DNA of 16,114 bases from Rhodospirillales bacterium (GTDB lineage: Bacteria; Pseudomonadota; Alphaproteobacteria; Rhodospirillales_A; JACZKS01), in assembly GCA_018648445.1 (NCBI GenBank), contig JABGRG010000090.1, forward strand, positions 1 through 16,114. The letters run 5' to 3'. Below are positions 7,951 through 15,636 of this stretch, piece by piece (position 1 is the first letter of the stretch; every line of letters begins with the position of its first letter). Below the pieces are notes generated by a model. The model saw only the letters and a program-made list of their open reading frames with translations. It did not search any database and was not told the DNA's origin. Both the position numbers and the translations under genes were made by a program.

Positions 7951-8622
7951 ATGAAGCACGCTCCAACTTTTCGCATGCTCCCCACGGTTCCCGACATTGA
8001 AGACCCTGACCTGGATCATCTTACCCGACTCATCCGCAATCCGCTGACGGGCACCGTCTATCGCAGGCGCTTTGACATGGTACTCCAACTCCTGGAAATT
8101 GGTCCGGACACGCTTTTGGAAATCGGTTACGGCGCAGGTTTCTTAACCTACAACCTCGCCCCGCTGGTTCATCAATACACAGGTGTTGACATCCATGCTT
8201 ATGGGGACCGCGTCGCTGAATGCATGACGGATCTCGGTATCAATAATATTAAATATTTACAGGGGGATGCGCGCCGATTGGATGAAATCCCCGATGGCTC
8301 ATGCGACACCGTGGTGTCGGTAAGCTGCCTCGAACATATCCGTGAATGCGAGTTAGTCCAGCAAGAGGTCATGCGTGTCCTGCGCCCCGGTGGGCAGGCC
8401 GTATACGGTGTTCCTGTGAAGAATTTTATTACAAGTGCGTTGTTCTGGATTCTTGGTCACGACGATAAAGTCATCCACCCATCTGATCCTAGGGACGTAT
8501 TGAAGGCCGCCCGTGGCAGCGGTCTGATTCTTGAAAAACAAACCTTCTTGCCCAGAATCAATGGCTTCATGACAGGGCTTTACTGGGCAGCGCGTTTCCG
8601 AAAACCGGCTAATCCGAATTAG
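7951..8622 (+). CDS. Class I SAM-dependent methyltransferase
   Basis: This is a 223-aa protein. Motif I is LLEIGYGAGFLTYN at about 55-68, the acidic ribose-contact region is YTGVDIHAYG, motif IV is DTVVSVSCLEHI, and MRVLRPGGQAVYGVPV follows. The N-terminal 50 residues (RLIRNPLTGTVYRRRFDMV) form a helical cap before the Rossmann core. It shares little with the upstream methyltransferase beyond the fold, so the two are not a recent tandem duplication. The last 14 bases overlap the end of the convergent GT-C gene on the other strand. The start at 7951 has no clear ribosome site; an ATG at 7975 is an alternative. Confidence 0.82.
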   Translation: MKHAPTFRMLPTVPDIEDPDLDHLTRLIRNPLTGTVYRRRFDMVLQLLEIGPDTLLEIGYGAGFLTYNLAPLVHQYTGVDIHAYGDRVAECMTDLGINNIKYLQGDARRLDEIPDGSCDTVVSVSCLEHIRECELVQQEVMRVLRPGGQAVYGVPVKNFITSALFWILGHDDKVIHPSDPRDVLKAARGSGLILEKQTFLPRINGFMTGLYWAARFRKPANPN

Positions 8623-10540
8623 TCAGCGAACACCCCCGCCCTTTGACCCGCCACACCTCCAGCGAAAGCTGGTTTTCCTTCTGGCTCGGAACGGTGCGCG
8701 AGGCATGCCAAGGTGCATCGAATTGCCCGATGCGAACAATGCAGTCGGAAGCCTCTAGGACATCCAGCGCGCTATCGACCGAAGCTTCCCCATGGCTTGA
8801 GGAAACCGGCCGGTCAGTTAAAACATGAGAAATTCCGTTTTCGTTGAGTTGCCGATAAAAACCCTCGGCTGCAACATGCCCCGCACGGGTCTCGTAAATC
8901 TTCTGGAATTTACGGAAAGGAAAAAAGGCAGGTGCCTCAATGTAGTAAAGATAATGGCGGTTCATAGCCACCACCTTGGCCACGCCCGACCGGCGATTCA
9001 GCCACTCCACCGCCTCGTATCCGTTGATTTGTCGTGCCAGAAAAGCCGCGCGGGTCTGGTTCGAAAAAGCGTACTGAACATACGGTCGAGCGAAAAACCC
9101 CAGCGCCACAAAGTTAAGGGCGATGGCCAGTATGAAGGCCGCCCCGACCGGGTCGCCAAGTTTGGGTCGGATTTCGCAGGCCCGCTTGGTAGACTTGGCC
9201 AGCAACAACAGCAATATCGGCAAAACCGGCAACAAATGGCGAACCTTCGGGATGCCCCCGAATTTCAGCCATAGAACATAGAATATGCCTAGACAAATGG
9301 CGGCGGGAAATAAGAGACTTTTCCGCACCCGATCACGAAAAAGCCAAATTCCGAACAGGCTGAACGGCGCGACCATCAGGAAAAACGGTCCCAGACCGAC
9401 CCGGCCCGCTTCCATGGCAACAGCCGGAAACAACGTCGCCGCAACGGGATAGGCAAGCCAGCGCTCCCACCAAGAAATCTGCTGGTGACGAACGGCCAGA
9501 TAAGCTTTCATGTCAGCGGCGTAATCGGCATCCCAATAGGGGCCATCGGGCAAACCCAAAACATCAAACAAAACCGGAAATACCGGATCACCCGTATGAA
9601 AAACGTTCCAGGCGAACCATTGACCACCAATGATGACCACCACCGCCCCGCAAAGCAAACCGTTGCGCAGCCAAACCCGACCGCTGAACATCAATAGCGT
9701 CAATCCTGCGGCCGCAACGAACAGCAGGCCAGAGTACTTGCTTGCCGCATACAACCCCGCACCCAACCCGATCACGATGACGGTCGCCATCGATCCCGAC
9801 TTACGAAACTCACGCAACCCAAAAACGGCGATCAGGACAAACATCGCCATGCGCGCTTCAATGGAACCGGAACCGGCCCCGTAAAGCATTGCCGGAAGGG
9901 TTTGAAATAGTAGCGCGATGGCCAGCGCCCACGGCAGGTCCAGCCAGCGCCGGGCGAGAGTAAACATCAAGGCCGACGCCCCCCACCCACTGAGGAACGT
10001 CCACAGTGTCAGCGCGAGTTCTTCGCCGCCAGACAGCAGCAAAGCCGCCGTATATGTCTGTTGAACTAAAAGCGGAATCGCCCCGTCCAACGCGCGCGGC
10101 ACAAAGAATAACTTACCCGCCTCGGCGAAGCGGCGCGGCAAATCAAAATGGTAGGCCAGAGTATCGGCCTCAACGGGCGGCGCCAGTGCCTCCAGTCCGT
10201 CGGCAAAAAACGCTATCGCCAACAAGGCGAGCAAAATGCGCTCCAACCAACCTAGCGGTCTTTTAATCGCGGGTTCCGAACCTGGCAACCGAAACAACGC
10301 CAAACCAAGCGACAGAACCAAACAAATCAACCATGCTTTCGGCGCCGAAAAAGCGTTGGCAACCCCGAACCAGAAAAACACCCAGCCCAGCACGCCAAAA
10401 CCTACGGCGAATGCAAGTGCGCTGCGCTCCGCTTCCTCGCGCCCGCGCCACAAGCCCAATACCGCAAGCACGGCAGCCCCTGAGCCGAGGCAGGCGCCAA
10501 ACAATCCACCCAATGCCACAAGTGAAGTCAGAGCGGCCAT
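8609..10540 (-). CDS. Large GT-C membrane glycosyltransferase, ArnT/PMT-like
   Basis: From the ATG at 10540 this is 643 aa with many membrane helices. PPVEADTLAYHFDLPRRF at about 121-138 is the loop-1 motif of bacterial GT-C enzymes, with Asp126 the probable catalytic base. KVRHLLPVLPILLLL further on matches the usual R-x-L-L-P helix. A soluble periplasmic segment of roughly 150 residues ends the protein. Such enzymes move a sugar from polyprenyl phosphate onto lipid, glycan or protein. An ATG at 10627 would add 29 residues, but that stretch overlaps a better coding frame (the 47-aa microprotein), and residues from 10540 begin with a normal first helix. The 3' end overlaps the convergent methyltransferase gene by 14 bases. 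Confidence 0.82.
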   Translation of the reverse strand: MAALTSLVALGGLFGACLGSGAAVLAVLGLWRGREEAERSALAFAVGFGVLGWVFFWFGVANAFSAPKAWLICLVLSLGLALFRLPGSEPAIKRPLGWLERILLALLAIAFFADGLEALAPPVEADTLAYHFDLPRRFAEAGKLFFVPRALDGAIPLLVQQTYTAALLLSGGEELALTLWTFLSGWGASALMFTLARRWLDLPWALAIALLFQTLPAMLYGAGSGSIEARMAMFVLIAVFGLREFRKSGSMATVIVIGLGAGLYAASKYSGLLFVAAAGLTLLMFSGRVWLRNGLLCGAVVVIIGGQWFAWNVFHTGDPVFPVLFDVLGLPDGPYWDADYAADMKAYLAVRHQQISWWERWLAYPVAATLFPAVAMEAGRVGLGPFFLMVAPFSLFGIWLFRDRVRKSLLFPAAICLGIFYVLWLKFGGIPKVRHLLPVLPILLLLLAKSTKRACEIRPKLGDPVGAAFILAIALNFVALGFFARPYVQYAFSNQTRAAFLARQINGYEAVEWLNRRSGVAKVVAMNRHYLYYIEAPAFFPFRKFQKIYETRAGHVAAEGFYRQLNENGISHVLTDRPVSSSHGEASVDSALDVLEASDCIVRIGQFDAPWHASRTVPSQKENQLSLEVWRVKGRGCSLTNSD

Positions 10541-10671
10541 AGCGACCCCAGGACCGATATTGCGATATCCTTGAACTGAATCAAATAAAGGCCGAACAAC
10601 CCACCGACCCAAATCCAGGCCAGCCATCTAAGCCGTCGCCCCCAAATTCCCAACGAGCGGTTATCGGTCAT
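10528..10671 (-). CDS. 47-aa membrane microprotein overlapping the GT-C start
   Basis: Read on -, the ATG at 10671 opens a frame starting MTDNRSLGIWGRRLRWLAWI, continuing with a glycine- and leucine-rich hydrophobic helix (WVGGLFGLYLI), then QFKDIAISVLGSLWPL and a TGA at 10528-10530. The composition is that of a single-span inner-membrane protein with a basic, cytoplasmic N-terminus. An in-frame ATG at 10686 would add five residues. The stop lies inside the first codons of the downstream GT-C gene (ATG at 10540), a layout typical of coupled genes. This explains the apparent 29-codon extension of the GT-C frame. I do not recognise a family, and no good ribosome site is visible. Confidence 0.5.
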   Translation of the reverse strand: MTDNRSLGIWGRRLRWLAWIWVGGLFGLYLIQFKDIAISVLGSLWPL

Positions 10672-10737
10672 TTCCGCTACTTTCATGTCAGGCGTCGACC
10701 CGTCAGGTCAATGGCAGGAAAACTGGTTTGACTTGCG

Positions 10738-11802
10738 TCAAGAGGAACGCTCCAGTTTGAGCAATTTTGTGATGTATACCGCCGCCGCGACCAGCAGCAT
10801 CGGCCCAGATGTATTGAACAGGGGTCGACCGGCATTGTCACCAGCATTCGCAATCACGATCAACGCCAACGCTACGCCGGTCAGCAACACTGAACTCCAC
10901 AGCCAATTCTTCGGGATCGAGCGAATTCCCAGCAAGCCTAGCGGCAACAGCCATATGAAGCTGTAAATCACGCCCTTGCTTGACATCAAAGCCTTCATTC
11001 CGACATCAAGGCTGGCTGAACTTAGGCCACTTTTTGCACCGAAATTCCACGGCATTACTAATTCCGTAGTTCCAACATAATGCAAAAGCATCAACCCTCC
11101 CAATCCAATGGCCAGACCGGAAAATATGTAAAAAAGAATGGAAAAAATTTCAGGGCGCCGATAATCACCGCGACCAACATCAACCATGACCCAAAAGAAA
11201 GCGAGACCCGACGAAAATATAACGGTTGTTTCGCGGGAAAGAAATGCCAGAACGGCGACCAGGGGCAGCGCACGCCATTTCTGTTGCGACACCAGCCAAG
11301 CCGTAAAAATCATCACGAACAACTCGCTGGAATCGACGAGACCGGACAAATACAGGTTGGAAATATTGAAATGGCATAAACAAAGAAGGGAGCTAATGAA
11401 CCCAACGGTCTTCGACCCCGTGACTGCTGCTCCGGTAAGGAACAGAAAAAGTGCCGCCGAAGCGACAAAAAGGGAATTGGTCATCAGAAGGCTGAAAAAT
11501 ATTGGGTTCCAACTGCCGATATTTCCCTTGGAAAGCATATAAAACGGCTTGGCTACATACGGCACCAGGACCCGATAACGCCAATGAGAATCGGGTTCTT
11601 CCATAAAGCCGTTTTCGATAATTGACGAATAATACCGGGTATCGGCTAGGCTGGCATATGGCCACTCAGCGGTTGCAGCTGCCGTATCAGGGGCATAGCG
11701 GTTCAGGGTTGGATAACCCAACGAGAAACAAATAAGGAAAAACAGACACCAAACCAAGGCCAAGCGAGACGGGGCGAGATTGGAGAGAGTGGGATTATCC
11801 AT
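10738..11802 (-). CDS. Polytopic membrane protein, GT-C-like
   Basis: This is a 354-aa protein with about eight hydrophobic segments. After the first helix (about 14-31) the loop carries SLADTRYYSSIIENGF at about 51-66 and HWRYRVLVPYVAK at about 73-85. An Asp-x-Arg-Tyr-Tyr motif followed by an R-x-R-x-L-x-P segment is a pattern I know from predicted GT-C-like membrane proteins of polysaccharide loci. FLSRETT and AGRPLFN motifs near the later helices are also of that type. It is shorter than ArnT-like enzymes and lacks a large periplasmic domain. It precedes the microprotein by 67 bases on the same strand, so co-transcription is likely. The activity is not established; a non-catalytic membrane partner is possible. 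Confidence 0.65.
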   Translation of the reverse strand: MDNPTLSNLAPSRLALVWCLFFLICFSLGYPTLNRYAPDTAAATAEWPYASLADTRYYSSIIENGFMEEPDSHWRYRVLVPYVAKPFYMLSKGNIGSWNPIFFSLLMTNSLFVASAALFLFLTGAAVTGSKTVGFISSLLCLCHFNISNLYLSGLVDSSELFVMIFTAWLVSQQKWRALPLVAVLAFLSRETTVIFSSGLAFFWVMVDVGRGDYRRPEIFSILFYIFSGLAIGLGGLMLLHYVGTTELVMPWNFGAKSGLSSASLDVGMKALMSSKGVIYSFIWLLPLGLLGIRSIPKNWLWSSVLLTGVALALIVIANAGDNAGRPLFNTSGPMLLVAAAVYITKLLKLERSS

Positions 11803-11881
11803 TTTTTCGGGAAACTCAGGTTATCTGCCGAACAACGCCTCCTGATTAAGGGGTGCGGCGGCGGGTTTCGGTGCTCGATAA

Positions 11882-11909
11882 TTTATACTCTAACTCCCTT
11901 TTAAATCAA
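11882..11909 (-). promoter_or_regulatory. Candidate sigma-70 promoter for the 354-aa membrane protein operon
   Basis: Read on -, TTGATT (11909-11904) and TATAAA (11887-11882) are separated by 16 bases, matching four and five of six consensus positions. It lies about 80 bases upstream of the ATG at 11802, would leave a leader of about 70 bases, and points at the membrane protein operon. Confidence 0.35.
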
Positions 11910-12080
11910 GTGCCCGGGAATTGTCCCCAAGGGGTTTTCAGGACTTGCTGTCCGTACAGAATATCATCTGGCAGGGCCCTAAAACTTACGGAACGCGTAG
12001 TTGGAGGAAATAAATTTCTTTGGCAATGGCAAAAAGATTTGATATATCGCGGTTGAAGATTACGGGGTAGCGACCGTGCG

Positions 12081-12232
12081 AATGGGCTCTCCTTAAAGAG
12101 CCATTCTGACTACTGTCGGCATTCAACACTCTCGATGTTGAAATTATGTCGTAAGCCTTTGGCAACCGTAAAACGCTTGTATGAAAACGCGGTGTTTTAG
12201 CGGGGTCACATTACACTGATTACGGAGATCAG
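12081..12232. repeat. Cluster of four short inverted repeats upstream of a methyltransferase
   Basis: Hairpin-capable pairs are AATGGGCTCT/AGAGCCATT at 12081-12105 (one bulged G, loop CCTTAA), TTCAACA/TGTTGAA at 12122-12142 (7 bp, 7-base loop), AAAAC/GTTTT at 12184-12198, and CTGAT/ATCAG at 12216-12232. None is followed by a T-run on either strand, so they do not look like ordinary terminators. They may be operators or structure in the leader of the downstream gene. Confidence 0.35.
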
Positions 12233-12302
12233 GGTGGTTTTCGGGTTTTCCTTTTCCGATATTTTCTGAATTGTCGAATTGTCTTGTTCCCCGCGCGCAC
12301 TC

Positions 12303-12308
12303 AAGGAG
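12303..12308 (+). promoter_or_regulatory. Ribosome binding site deciding the methyltransferase start
   Basis: AAGGAG ends 11 bases before the ATG at 12320. It supports this start over the upstream in-frame TTG at 12284, which has no ribosome site. Confidence 0.5.
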
Positions 12309-12319
12309 ATCAGCGGCAG

Positions 12320-13057
12320 ATGTATCGAGAGATGGAGCCGGCGACAGAATATCAAGGAGCGGACCTTGAAGCGCTCGCCAATTTGCACCGCTATCAGCGT
12401 TGGGTGATCGAAATCTTTCTGCCATATCTTTCCGGGCGGGTAATAGAGTTCGGTGCCGGGGTTGGTAATATTTCGACACTGATCAGGCCACATGTCGCAA
12501 CGCTTGATCTGGTTGAGCCGTCGGCCAATCTGGTCATTTCTCTAAAACGGCGTTTTGGCGATACTGATTGTGTCGCAATTTATGAGGAGTCCCTTGAATC
12601 CCGGCTTCTGGAAACCGCTGATGAGACCTACGAGTCGATCGTTCTGGTTAATGTCCTTGAGCACATTGAAGACGATGCAATGGCGCTCGAAGGATTCTAT
12701 CGAATTCTCAAGCCAGGGGGACATTTGCTGCTATTTGTTCCGGCTTTGGAGTTTCTTTTCAGCGATCTTGACGTGGTGCTTCGTCATTTTCGCCGTTACC
12801 AACGACCGGAATTGAACCGACGGACTACGGGCGCCGGCTTTGATATCGTCAAGTCGAGATACTTCGATGTCCTTGGCGTGTTTCCTTGGTGGCTGCTCAA
12901 CACGAAGATGGGCGCAACCGAATTTAATCCTGTGTTGGCCAGCATCTACGACGCTGTCTTCGTACCTTTGTCGCGGGGACTGGAAAGTCTGGCGCCGCCA
13001 CCGTTTGGAAAGAATATTATACTGGTTGCACGACGACCCGAAGGGCCAAAAAAATAA
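12320..13057 (+). CDS. Class I SAM-dependent methyltransferase of the GT2-associated type
   Basis: This is a 245-aa protein. Motif I is VIEFGAGVGNIST at about 41-53, followed by LDLVEPSANL (acidic SAM ribose contact), VLVNVLEHIEDD (motif IV) and YRILKPGGHLLLFVPA. The segment HFRRYQRPEL plus the C-terminal GKNIILVARRP are typical of methyltransferases that occur fused to, or next to, Dpm1-like GT2 domains. Here the GT2 is the next gene, 260 bases downstream. AAGGAG at 12303-12308 supports the ATG at 12320. The likely substrate is a polyprenyl-linked or glycan sugar, by context. It lies in AT-richer DNA than the flanking - strand genes. Confidence 0.85.
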   Translation: MYREMEPATEYQGADLEALANLHRYQRWVIEIFLPYLSGRVIEFGAGVGNISTLIRPHVATLDLVEPSANLVISLKRRFGDTDCVAIYEESLESRLLETADETYESIVLVNVLEHIEDDAMALEGFYRILKPGGHLLLFVPALEFLFSDLDVVLRHFRRYQRPELNRRTTGAGFDIVKSRYFDVLGVFPWWLLNTKMGATEFNPVLASIYDAVFVPLSRGLESLAPPPFGKNIILVARRPEGPKK

Positions 13058-13317
13058 TATACATCACCGTCAAATTCCGCATTAATCGGATTTTGCAAAA
13101 GTTGCTGATCGTAGGTGGTTTGATCGAAAATCCATAAAGCTACTCGCTGACAAGGCAAAACGGCCCGCGCTTTATTTTAGTGAATCCCGCCGCCAAATTG
13201 ATTTAACCTAACCGTTGAACTTGAAGGTGGCCTAAGGCATTTCCGCAACAGTCTAAACAAAACCTAAGATGGTATCGAGTATTGGCAATTTTTTTCAAAA
13301 AGCAGGAAACAGTGTTT
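13058..13317. other. 260-base AT-rich spacer between methyltransferase and GT2
   Basis: No open frame with protein character and no strong terminator or promoter pair was seen. The long gap means that the two genes need not share a transcript. Confidence 0.4.
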
Positions 13318-14034
13318 ATGCCCCCTCTTAATTTGAAGAAGCTTTCTGTCGTTATTCCCTGTTACAATGAGGAATCGACGCTTGCCCAACTAGTTGATCG
13401 GGTTACGAGCGCAGATACCAGCGGCTTGGACCTGGAAATTCTCATCATAAATGATGCGTCGACCGATGGCTCGGCAGAGATCGCAAAATCGATCGCTTCA
13501 ACTGATCCCCGCATAGTCTTTGAACAACATGAAGAAAATATGGGCAAAGGAGCGGCGCTTCGAACTGGTTTCAACAAGGCCTCTGGCGATATCGTATTGG
13601 TACAAGATGCCGACCTTGAATACAGCCCATCAGATTATCCGATTCTAATTGCCCCCATTCTGAGTGGTCGCGCAGACGTTGTATTCGGATCACGATTTAT
13701 TGGTGGAGCAAGTCATCGCGTTCTATATTTTTGGCACAGCGTTGGAAATAAGGTTCTGACCGTATTTTCCAATATGATGACCAATTTGAACCTTACCGAC
13801 ATGGAGACCTGTTACAAGGTTTTCAAAAAAGAAGTAATCGATCAAATTGAGGTAAGGGAAAACCGATTTGGATTTGAACCTGAAATAACGGCAAAAATTT
13901 CCAAAATAAAACCTGCTCTACGGATTTATGAAGTTGGTATTACGTATGACGGTCGCACTTATGGAGATGGCAAAAAAATCACCTGGAAAGACGGCATCAG
14001 TGCCATTTTTTGCATCCTCAAATACAATATCTGA
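13318..14034 (+). CDS. GT2 glycosyltransferase, Dpm1-like, soluble form
   Basis: This is a 238-aa protein. VVIPCYNEE at 11-19 and INDASTDGS at 44-52 form the nucleotide-sugar site. VQDADLEY at about 95-102 holds the metal-binding acidic residues. DMETCYKVF and the ending DGKKITWKDGISAIFCILKY match the Dpm1-like subgroup that makes polyprenyl-phosphate-sugars. It has no C-terminal membrane helices, unlike the other GT2 in the window, so it must bind the membrane peripherally or through a partner. AGGAAA at 13304-13309, 8 bases before the ATG at 13318, supports this start over the TTG at 13282. Codon use is AT-rich (for example 20 of 60 bases are G or C at 13861-13920), unlike the genes on either side, which suggests separate acquisition. 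Confidence 0.87.
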   Translation: MPPLNLKKLSVVIPCYNEESTLAQLVDRVTSADTSGLDLEILIINDASTDGSAEIAKSIASTDPRIVFEQHEENMGKGAALRTGFNKASGDIVLVQDADLEYSPSDYPILIAPILSGRADVVFGSRFIGGASHRVLYFWHSVGNKVLTVFSNMMTNLNLTDMETCYKVFKKEVIDQIEVRENRFGFEPEITAKISKIKPALRIYEVGITYDGRTYGDGKKITWKDGISAIFCILKYNI

Positions 14035-14337
14035 CCTTCTTCATAAACGCTGGATAGGTTTTGTGGCCGTTTAAGCTTCCGTCAGCTTCCCTTTGTCCAA
14101 CCGAGTTGATCCGGTGTTCGGAGACGCGTCATATGACGTAGATAAAGCGTGATGTAGCTATTAACTCCGAAGATAGGATGTTCGATGTTACGTCTGGTAG
14201 AAGAAAGCCTTTTTTGCAAGGACGTTCACACCTATCTCACATCCCACAGGGAAAAGGGCCATCTGGAACGTAAAAGAATTCTGCCCAAAGGATGACGCCT
14301 CATATTCATGTTTTGTTCCACCTTAGGTTTCCGTTGG
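14035..14337. other. 303-base convergent intergenic region
   Basis: It lies between the 3' ends of the GT2 (+) and the GT4 (-). It contains a perfect 12-base palindrome, CGTCATATGACG, at 14127-14138, and a 36-codon frame at 14185-14295. No stem followed by a T-run was found for either gene, so termination here may be Rho-dependent. Confidence 0.4.
14185..14295 (+). CDS. Possible 36-aa ORF or gene remnant
   Basis: The ATG at 14185 opens a frame reading MLRLVEESLFCKDVHTYLTS, continuing charged and basic, and stopping at a TGA at 14293-14295. The composition is protein-like, but there is no clear ribosome site and no recognised family. It could equally be the end of a decayed gene or chance. 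Confidence 0.15.
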   Translation: MLRLVEESLFCKDVHTYLTSHREKGHLERKRILPKG

Positions 14338-15636
14338 TTATTTCTCCCCCAGAAGCGCCCGATATTGCTGTTCGATGGTTGATAGCCGATAGGGCTTCAT
14401 GAACATGTCAGTTGTCTTCGCCGTTATCCGTGGAGGGGACGAAATGAAATCCGCCAAGCGCTCCTCTTCGTCCGCTGTCGGCCCCTGCGGCGTGTCGCGA
14501 AACGTCATTGCCGCCGGGTAGTTGCTCAGGAAATCCAACGAACTGTCATCGGCCACGCTGACGATATTGACGATGGGCAAGCCCGATGCCGCATAGTCGA
14601 CCAGTTTGCTGGGCAGCTGGTAATTCGTATCGTTGCCGATATTGATCAGGATATCGGCTTCAAAATTCGCCTTTAGGGCAACGTCCCGCGCCACCTGGCC
14701 ATGCAAAAACAAATTCTTGCCCAGCAGGGTTTCGTATTCGGCGAAGCATTCGGCGCAGTCGTTCACGCGACCAAAAAAATGTGCCTCGACTTGCGGAAGC
14801 CTTTCGAAAACGGCGCCAAGTAAACGCAACAAATAGTCGGGATTGCGGATATCGCGGTAGAGCGAACCGGTGAAAACCAGCTTTTTCTTTTCCGAAGACA
14901 AACGAGGCGTAGCGGCGCACTCGCCGGAAAACAGGGGCGGCACCACTTCGATCTTCCCCTCAATCCCTGAAAACGCCTTTTCATATGCCCGGCGGCAAGA
15001 GGTGACCGTTACTGTTGCGCTATCACAAAGTTCCAGGACTTTTTGCTCGGAGCGGCGATTACGCTCACCGTGCAGGCGCGAATTGTTCACAGCAGGCTTG
15101 CAGGACCAGAACGGGTCACCAATATCGACCATCCAGTGAATGTCGTTTCGTATGGCTTTCACCGCGCGTCCGACCAGATGCCCCGTATACGGGGTCGACG
15201 TACTGATCACGGCGTTGAACCCGATCTCTCCCAAAAGCCTAAGCGCCATCTTCCTTGCAGCAAAGAACCAAAGACAGGTGCTGTCCGGCCAGTAGACTTT
15301 CTTCCACGTTGCGTCGTGAATGATCTTGGCAATCCTTGCCCAACCGGAAAACCGCTCCCCACCGAGGGCTTCTTCGCGTTGGGGGGCGTCTTTTTTCGAC
15401 ACACCCCCTCCCCTGCGCCGCTCGATCCACAGACGCAGATTTTCCGAGAACGCGCCGCCAACCCGATGGACATGCACACCGCCCAGCAACTCTTCCTCAA
15501 GCGCACCGAGCTTCCAGCCACTGATCACATGCACCTCGTGCCCCATCTCGGCCCAGCACTGGGCAATGGCCGACCACCGGTAGGCGCGCGGTCCCGGATC
15601 GGGTGGATAGCAATAGCAGATGATCAGCACCTTCAT
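14338..15636 (-). CDS. GT4-family glycosyltransferase (GT-B fold)
   Basis: This 432-aa protein begins with the GT4 acceptor-domain pattern CYCYPPDPGPRAYRWSAIAQ. It continues with GHEVHVISG, then an N-domain with a tryptophan-rich insert at about 110-125. The donor domain starts near 250 (FTGSLYRDIRNPDYLL at about 255-270) and carries the nucleotide-sugar site PSKLVDYAASGLPIV at about 342-356, where the Asp stands where many GT4 enzymes have Glu. There is no signal peptide or helix, so it is a cytoplasmic retaining glycosyltransferase for a surface polysaccharide. Its ATG overlaps the stop of the heparinase-type gene in an ATGA junction, so the two are translationally coupled. The sugar specificity is not readable. 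Confidence 0.87.
   Translation of the reverse strand: MKVLIICYCYPPDPGPRAYRWSAIAQCWAEMGHEVHVISGWKLGALEEELLGGVHVHRVGGAFSENLRLWIERRRGGGVSKKDAPQREEALGGERFSGWARIAKIIHDATWKKVYWPDSTCLWFFAARKMALRLLGEIGFNAVISTSTPYTGHLVGRAVKAIRNDIHWMVDIGDPFWSCKPAVNNSRLHGERNRRSEQKVLELCDSATVTVTSCRRAYEKAFSGIEGKIEVVPPLFSGECAATPRLSSEKKKLVFTGSLYRDIRNPDYLLRLLGAVFERLPQVEAHFFGRVNDCAECFAEYETLLGKNLFLHGQVARDVALKANFEADILINIGNDTNYQLPSKLVDYAASGLPIVNIVSVADDSSLDFLSNYPAAMTFRDTPQGPTADEEERLADFISSPPRITAKTTDMFMKPYRLSTIEQQYRALLGEK

Larger units (their letters stand above)
11803..12319. other. 517-base divergent non-coding region
   Basis: No convincing gene was found here on either strand. It holds a candidate promoter for the - strand gene, an orphan AGGAGG at 11838-11843 (read on -), CCCC-AA-GGGG near 11925-11934, and four short inverted repeats between 12081 and 12232. 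A weak promoter-like pair on + is TTGGCA at 12159-12164 and TATGAA at 12180-12185, with a short 15-base spacer. A 67-codon GTG-initiated frame at 11853-12056 has no protein-like character and was not accepted. Confidence 0.5.

Noticed and set aside
10541..10627. 29-codon N-terminal extension of the large GT-C protein
   Set aside because: The same bases encode the hydrophobic microprotein in another frame, and the GT-C protein begins normally at the ATG at 10540.
11853..12056. 67-codon GTG-initiated frame in the divergent region
   Set aside because: There is no protein-like pattern, no ribosome site and no coupling to a neighbour.
14045..14080. AAACG…CGTTT pair after the GT2 as a terminator
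   Set aside because: The stem is only five bases with a long loop and no T-run follows.
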